Positions 7,001-16,000 of a DNA stretch of 36,305 nt are shown piece by piece. The stretch comes from an uncultured Treponema sp. (lineage in GTDB: Bacteria > Spirochaetota > Spirochaetia > Treponematales > Treponemataceae). Each line of letters starts with the position of its first letter. Positions within the stretch are counted from its first letter, which is position 1. The stretch spans positions 1 through 36,305 of the forward strand of contig CAMNBC010000010.1 in assembly GCA_946532115.1 (NCBI GenBank), written 5' to 3'. The notes under the pieces are model-generated. The model saw only the letters and a program-made list of their open reading frames with translations. It was not told the DNA's origin and made no database searches. The position numbers and the translations under genes were made by a program.

Positions 7001-10000
7001 TTAAAGTACCTAGTAATACAGATACAGAAAAAGATTCATTTATAATTGAGGCAAAAGCTGCAGATACTGCAGAAAATGATAAGAATAGCACAAAGGCAAG
7101 TGGAATCTCAAAGATTCAATACACTTTTGATAAGAATAAGAGTTCAGCAAATATTGTTGATGTTACTAATGGTTCTTCTTTGAAAGAAGAGGTACGCGTT
7201 GAAAAGCATTCCTACGCATTTAATAAAGAGGGGGCTCAGAAACTATATATTCGTGCATTTGATGAAGTAGGTAATATTGGTGAATGGGTAGAAAAGGAAT
7301 TTATGTACGATAAAAGTAAACCATCGGTAAACATTTCATCATATTACCGAACTGGCGTAGATTCTGTATATCAAGATTTACCAAATATTACAAATAAAGA
7401 ATTCCAGGCCGCAAAAAAATTTAATATAAAAGGAACGGCTTCTGATGGAACAGGGCTCAGTTCTTTTGAAATTTGGCAGAAAAAAAGTGATACTATTTAT
7501 ACGGATTCAGCAGATGGAAAGATAAGATCTGATTTAGGATTAAAACTCAACATTTCCAAAGATAATATTACAGATGGTACTTGGGAAATCACTGATTTAC
7601 CAAGAAATGCAAACGGAGAAACATTACTTGAATCAGGAAACTATACCTATACTGTTATAGCGGTCGATAATTCTGCATTTGGAGATGATGGGTCAAAAAA
7701 GAATGAACAGACTGTTCTTGTAAGCATTGATATAGAGCCACCAAGAGTAAAAATAAACTTTGCTAATGGTGATAGTTTGGATGAAACTGCTACAACGTTG
7801 GATTCAACTCTTTATGGTCTTGGTTCAATAAGCGGAACTGCATACCCATTTAATGGCCAGGCAGCAGATGATATTTTGAAGTCTGCAACAGGTCTTCGTG
7901 AACTCTTTTATGCATTTACGGAAGATGAAAACCAGCCTGCTGATTCTGAATTTATATCTTATGGAAATCCAAGTGGTGGAAACTGGAATATTCCTTTGAA
8001 TTTAGGAAATGGAAAAAATGGTGGGCAAGGAATTGTTAAATCTACAATTGATGGGAAAACTCCTGAAACACTCTACGAAGGCCAGAAATACTTCTGGGTA
8101 TATCTTTATGATAATGCTGGAAACAAATCTATTATAAAGCACGTAGGCTTTATGGTTGACCAGAGTGCACCTGTAATTGATGATCTCAAAGTATTCAAGA
8201 GTACAGATTCAGAAAATGACCAACCAGAAGAAAATGGTACAATTTACATAAAAGATCCAAATGCTGTTTCTTATACTTTGTCTGGAAAAGTATCTGATGC
8301 AAATACAATTAAAAAACTTATTATAAAAACTGTAGATGTAAATGATCCGAAAAAACAAATTGCTGATATAGATCTTACTTCAATTGTAACTGCAGAAGAT
8401 TCAGATGGCACCTGGAGTACACCATCTTTTACTTCTCAAGGAAATTATGTCCATACAGTAGTTGCTTATGACGGTTCTGGAAAAACAATTGAAACAGGAA
8501 AGATAACAGAAAAATCTAAGTCTGTTATTTTTGATATAGTTCCACCAACTATAGAGCTTCCCGATTTTAATGCAAGTACTCCAATCTGGATTTCTGGTAC
8601 AGGTGAATATTATTTCAACGGAACAGCAGGTGATGTAGGTTCAGGACTTAAAGAAATAAGCATAAAAATAGATAATTATGATTATCAAAAACTCCCACTT
8701 TCTTCAAACTGGAACTACAAATTCGCACTAAATCATTTTGAAGAAAATGATGAAACTTCAGAGCATACAGTTTATGTAAAAGCAATTGATAATGCTGAAA
8801 ACACAACTGAAGTGCCTTATAAATTCCGTTACGACAAGGCCGCTCCAGAAGCAGATCTGGCACTCAATGTAAACGGCCAGTATGTAAATGCAGCTTCTTT
8901 TGCTAATAATGGAATTGTAATCAGCGGATATGCACACGACGGACGTACAGCAACTACCGGCCGTAACGTTAAGACCGCAACTCTTACCGCACAAAAAGCT
9001 GGCAGTGATACTTCTACTCCGATAGAAATTACACGAAACCTTACACCTGGTACTACATTTGGTGATTTCAGCAAAGCTCTTGCAGCTGCTGATTTTGCAG
9101 ACGGAACCTGGAACTTTACTTTAGAAGTAAAAGATATGGCTGATAAATCTCCAGCCTCAACTTCAACCTGCACTGCCTCTATGATTGTTGATAAGACTCC
9201 GCCAAGTAGTATTGCAGCGGAGTTTACAGATTTACCGGCAAAAACAACAGATAAAACAAAATTCAATTCAAAAACTTCGAATGCAAAAATAAAAGTTACA
9301 TTTACAGAAGCTAATCCAAAGGCAGTTTATTACTATGTAAATGATTACAGCAAAACAGCTGTTACTGATCCAACATATCAGACTGCAACTCTTGATTGGA
9401 CTGAAATGTCCTTAAATGGTACAACCGCTACTAGAGACCTTACTTTCAGTGATGGTCATGGTAAGGTCTACATCAAGGTTGTTGATAAGGCTGATAACGT
9501 TGCATACCTTGAAGCTCCTCTTACATACGAAGTTGATACAAAAGCCCCAGATGTATGTACTATTGAATCTGCTGCAGCAAACGGTGTTGCGTTAGACAGT
9601 TCATATCTCGTAAATGGAGCGCACGATGTAACAATCACAGTAAAAGCAAGTGATTATAACAGCAATAGAAAGGCAGATGGTAACGAAACCGGAGATGATT
9701 ATTCAAGAATTAAGTCTGTAAAACTTACAAAAATTGAAGCTACAGAAATAAATGGTACCGAAGTTACTACTCCAACAAATGCAAATCAGGGTATTTGGAC
9801 AATCACAATTCCAAAAGAAAATATTCCTCAGACTGATGGTTCAAAGAAAGTTTATGTAACTGTAAAAGATACCTTTGGTAATAGTAAGCAATTCCCTGTA
9901 TTCAGTCTTTTGATGGATAAAACACCTCCAGTTGTTGAAGCTGGTTATTCAATTGCAGATTCTTATGCAGCAGGAAATATTTTCTATATAAATAATAAAC

Positions 10001-13000
10001 TGCATGATTTTAAGGTTTCGGGAGTAGCAAAGGATACACTAGGAATAGGAAAAGTAAAACTTGAATTAACAAAATTTGGAAATACAAGTGGAACTCCGGA
10101 CGCAACTCTTGAAAGTTCTGATAGTGCATTTACTTTCACTCTTCCAAAAGATACCTGGCAGGACTGGACAGGCGATGTATCTGCAAAAATTACTGCAATA
10201 GATAAAGCCCAGAATGTAAGTACTGCTGCAGATTCAAAGAGTTTTACAATTAAATTCGATATAACTGCTCCGGCTGCAAATAATGATGTACAGTTCGGTG
10301 GAACTGCATATACAGACGGATTTATCACAAATAAGGATGCAATTCAGGCTACCGCTACATTTGAAGATAATGGCAGTGGTGTAAGTACAGTTCATTACTG
10401 GATTTTCAATTCACAGCCAGCAATTCCAGCCGGTAAGACAACTCTTGCCGAATATCAGACAGCTTTTGAAGGCGAAGCTGCATCTCCAAAGGCTGTAAAG
10501 ACTGGTTATTCAGCTGCTTCTCTAAATACAATGCTTAGCGGCTTTACAGAAGGTAAGAACTACATTGTATTTGCCGGAGTTGATAATGTTGGCAATGCCG
10601 CTGCAGATTCAACAATCTACACTTATGAGTATGATAAGACATTGCCGCTGGTAAATCTTGAACTTAAGAAGACTACAGAATCTGGTTCTGAATCTGTAAA
10701 CGGTAAGTACCTAAAAGCATCAGATCTTGCAAATGTAACTTTAAGCGGTTATGCGCACGATGGACGTGGAGAAAATGCAAAACGAGAACTCAAGTCTGCA
10801 ACACTCAAAGTAACAAAAGACGGTACTGCTCAGGATGATATCGATATAACAACAGCTGATGGTTTCGCCTACGTTACAACAGCTGGGACATCATTTGGTG
10901 ACTTCTCAAAAGCTCTTACAGGTTATGAAGACGGCGCATACACCTTCACTCTTGAAGTAGAAGACAATGCCGGTAATAAAGCAATCAGTTCAACTATATC
11001 TGTAACAATTGATACCACAGTACCGCAATTGGGAACTCATTCTCTTGAATTAACAAAAGCAAAAGGAACAGTATCAATCAGCTTTACCGAAAAGAATACA
11101 GATTCTGTATATTATTTTGTAAATGATAACCACATTGCTGGTGTTACAAATCAGACTGCAGACCTTGACTGGATAAAGATGGATCATACAGGTTCAGGCG
11201 AGTCATTGACAGCAACTGCCAAAGATATTTTCTTTAATGATGGTAGTGGTAATGTTTATATTAAGGTCGTAGATAAGGCTGGAAATATTTCATATACATC
11301 TAACACAGCTTTGTCTTATACAGTAGATACAACAGCTCCTGAAGAATGTACTCTTCTTTCAGTTGATGGAGAATCTCTTGGCAGCGATGCTTCTAAACTT
11401 ATTAATGGTCAGAATCCTGTAACCTTCAAGGTAACTGCTAAAGACTTTAACGATAATTATAATACAGATACAACTCCGGCAAAAATTGGTTTAGATGCAA
11501 CAAAGGTTGCTTCTGTAAATCTTTCAAAAATCGGAACCGCTATTACTGCCGAAGGAACAGAAATTGGAACTGCAACAACTACCGGAACCGGCGACTCGGC
11601 AGTTAAAACGGGAGAATGGGCAATTACAATTCCAAGTTCTCGGTTTACAGAATTATCAGGTTCTAAAGCCGTTTCTGTTATTGTTACAGATGCAGCAGGT
11701 AATTCAAAGGAATTTACTCTGTTTAGTTTAGTCGTAGACCAGAAGCCACCGGTTGTTACGCTGAAAAATATAAAAGATGCTGATGATTCAGCCAAAGACA
11801 CTCAGGTAAACGGAAAAATCGAACTTAGCGGTAGCGCAGATGAACTTAATGGAATAGAAAAGGTTGTCGGCGCATATTACAAGATTGATAAAACTTCTGC
11901 TTCTGTAGCTGCTCCAACTGATGCTGATTTTAAAGAAGATGCAACTACAGGCTGGAAGGCTATTTCAGTTGCAGCAGATGACATTAAAGGAACCGTAGAC
12001 TGGACAATCAAAAATATTGATACAACAAAACTCGACGGCACAACTGCAATTCCAGATAGTTCTGTAGTATGGATTTCAGTAGCCGTTCAGGACAAGGCTC
12101 TTAATACCGGTTATTCAACTCCTGTAAAAGTGATTGTAGACCAGAATACAGACCGCCCAAGACTCAGCTTTACTAACCTGCCTTGGGATAGCACAAATAA
12201 TGCTGTAAAGACTTACAATAAGAATCTTGAAAAAATAACTGGTAACATCTCTGATGATGATGGCATTGCAGAACTTCGAATTGTAATTTCTGATGAAGCA
12301 ATTACTTCACGTCCTGCAGATTTACTTACAAATAATGATTATAAGGTTACTGTAACTGCCGGGGCTTTTGAAAAGTCTCTTGGTGTCAGCGGTAAAAAGT
12401 ATCTCTGGATTTATGTAAAAGATAGTCAGGGCGAAGAATTTGAAACTGCTGCTACAAAGCAGCCATATTTGACCTTTAATGGTCAGAATGGCAAGTCAGA
12501 TAATTCTACTGCAATCTACTTTATTGTAAACAGTAAAGACCCTGATATTAAGACCTATGCATACGGTTTCGGTGCTACAGGTGATGCTGCAACAAGTGCT
12601 GCTCAAAATACATCAAGTGAAAATTATCTTACTCTTGGAACTACAAATGAAGCCGGAGGAAGTGAAAGAAAATACGTTGTATTTGCAATTACTGCTGAAA
12701 CAACAGAAGGCGTTCCTGTAAAATCTATAGTTCTTAATGTTAGTGGAGTTTCTGATCCAATAAGCCTCAGTGCACCATCAAGCAATGCAAGCAAGGGAAA
12801 TATCACGACTACCTGGTATTCTGACCCTATAGATGTTATGACTAAGGCATGGACAGAAGGAGCTCATAGTCTGGACTTTATAGTAACAGATGAATCTGAT
12901 CGTTCAGGTGCTGGTACAAAGCAGATTACAATAGACAAGACAGGTCCATCTCTTTCTATTACCAGCCCTGCCGGCGAAGAGGTTACTGGACTTATTACCT

Positions 13001-16000
13001 TAACGGGTACTTTAAGCGACAACTACAAGCATTTGCCAGAAACTGCTGCAGAAATTGGTTTTGTCCTTGTTGATAACCGATACTACAATGAAGATGGTAC
13101 ATTAAAAGAGGGGGCAGAATCTGACGTACAGGCAGCCGCAAAAGCCGCTTCTGAAACAAACCAGAATGACAGTAATACAGTCAGCACGTGGAAATTCAAG
13201 CTTGACGGCGTAACACACGGAACTAAAGTTAATCCAAAATTGCCTGCAAGCGAAGGTTCTGGTGATGATGGTATATCTAATACAACTAGTGGAATCAGCA
13301 GAGCACCTCTTCCAATTGGTTACGGCGAAAACGATGCTACCAGAAAACTTACATTCGTATTCTACGCTAAAGATACATTTGGAAACGAAAGCTATACTCC
13401 TTTGGAAGGCAATGGGGCAATAAGTGTAATTTATAATCCACTTGGCGACCGTCCAAAAGCCGCTGTAACTTATCCTTATGGTTTGTGGGGTAGTGCTTCA
13501 AATGTTGAAGGTTATTCAAACCTCAGCGGTGCTGTAAGAATTACCGGTTCTGCAGAAGATAATAATTCAATCGGTAGCGGTAAGGTATTCCTTCAGCTTG
13601 ATGTAAATAATGACGGTAACTTTGATTCTTCGGATGTTGAAATCCTTAAAGATTTGAAGTTCAATAATTCTGCAATTTACACAATAGTAGAAGACGCAAC
13701 AAATATAACAGGTCTCACTAATGCTTCCGCTCTTGGTGATGCAACTGCTCAGGCAGCTTTCTGGGGTATTCAGGTTAAGGGTACAAACAGCTGGAACTAC
13801 AGCATCAATACTTACAATGAACTTCAGATTCCTTCTGCTCTGATTGGTGGAACTGGCAGTGGCGTTTACAAGATTGGTGTGCGTGCCGTTGCTATGGATG
13901 ATACTGGTGTAATGGGAAGCTGGAGTGCTGCTCAGTACTTTAAGCTTGATTTGAATGCACCAACAATCGGCAGTGCTAAGATTTATAGTCTAAATGCTTC
14001 AGGGGCTGTTATTGCAGGTCAGGTTCCTGTAAGCTACGAGCAGGATATGTATTTAAGCGGTGGTAAAGTTCTCCGCATCAGCATTTCAGATAAAGAAGGC
14101 TTGAGTTCAGTAAGATACACTTATGCAAAGACTCTGGAAGAATTAAATACATCTACTGATTCAGGAACAGCGGCACTTGGTGCTCCTGTTGAAGCCGGCG
14201 GAACAAAAACTTACACAGTAGACATTCCTCTTTCTACACTTACAGCATCTGATAAGTTGAATTCAAATACAGTAGCCCTCAAAGTTGTAGCAACAAAGGC
14301 CAGCGATACCGACACAACTTCTTATGAGCGATATCTTGTTCATTTTGATAATGATGCTCCGGTAATCAAGAATCTTACTTTGAATGGCAAATCTTTTGCA
14401 GATTCAGATAAGAAGATTGTAAACTCTAACGGCTACTTTACCATTGGCGGACAGTCAGAAGATACTGGCGCCGGTTTTGAGCGTATGAGCTACTACTTTA
14501 TGCGCAATCCGGGAACAACAATAGATGATACTCGTATTTATGATCTCATGATTCCACAATCAACTGATTCTAATGTTACTGCAAAAAATCAGCCAAATTA
14601 CATTTCTACAAGCGCACTTGCAACAAGAACTGTAACAATTGGAACAGGCGAAAATGCAGAATCCTTTACAATCTACGGTGAAATTCAGGAACTTGAAGTT
14701 TCTGCAGATGGTAACTCACTTTCTGGATATACAACAGATTCCCACGTCCGCGAAGGCAGCTATGTTCAGATTGGTTCAACCTGGCACAAAATCAAAGAGA
14801 TAAGCGGTTCCACTATTACCCTTGCAACTCCAACAACTGCTACTGGCTCGCAGGAAGTATTCTTTGCTTATATGCAGACAATCGACAATACTGGTTCTGA
14901 AAAGGCAGACAATGGAATTGTTACAAAGGCAAATGGTGATGATGGAGACGGAATGCCGGAATCAATCATCAAGAGTCAGAACATCTGGAATTATGATGCT
15001 TCATTCTTCAGTAACTACATCCCTGATGGTCCTGGAATCCTTGTAACCTTTGTTTACGATAGAGCAGGAAACGTTACTGCCCAGAAATATGAAGTAAGCG
15101 TTCAGAACAAGGCTCCTCGTCTTACAAAGCTCTGGCTTTCTACAGACTTGAACCGCGATGGCAAGTTCCGGGATATTCCTGCTAGTGGACTAACAGAAAT
15201 TGTAGAATACAACGTTTTGAGTAAGGTTGGCGAACAGACCAACTATAAAGACTTGAAGACTAAAGATTATCACGGCGAACGCTTTATCATTAAGAATAAG
15301 TTTGCCGTAATTCCGGAATTTACTGGTGGTAACGGTGATATTTATATGGCTTTGAATAATGCGGCAGAATCTAATTCAACTCCTACGGCATTGAGTTCTA
15401 CAACATACACAACACAGGCTGATGCTGTTGCAGCTCTTTACAGTTCACAGGGAGCAAATGCTGTACCAGATATAGCATCATTCACACTTGCCCGCACAGG
15501 AGACAGTAAGCTTGCTTATGTAATTGATAATGCCGATGTTGGCGATGCAAGTTATGTTCCTGCAAATGGTTCAGAAAAAGACCGCGCAATGAGTTTCACC
15601 TTCTGGGATTCAACAGAAGATACAATCAGTGGTGTAAACAGTAACTGGTGTTACCTGCGCATAAATGACCTTGTTGTAAACGTAACAGACCAGAAAGCTC
15701 CAAACACGGTAGTAGAGCCATTCTTCTGGAATAGTCATGACGATAACAGCTTGTATCAGGATTCTTACGAAAATGGTCATATTGAATTAGTTGAAGAAGA
15801 TAGCGAAGAAGATCCGTCTGTTTCCGGAAAGATTTCTATCCGCGGCTGGGCATTTGATGATCATACACTTAGTTCAATCTGGGCTAAGTTTGATGGATTT
15901 ACACCGGCAGCAGGAACCTACAATGGAACAGTAGATGCAAAAGGATACTACAAACTTGCATCATACGCAAACGGAACCTGGACAAGTCACGCAACTTCAA

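Noticed and set aside
8829..9266. 145-residue minus-strand frame inside the giant gene
   Set aside because: An antisense shadow of repeats with strong codon bias; no ribosome binding site or recognisable domain.
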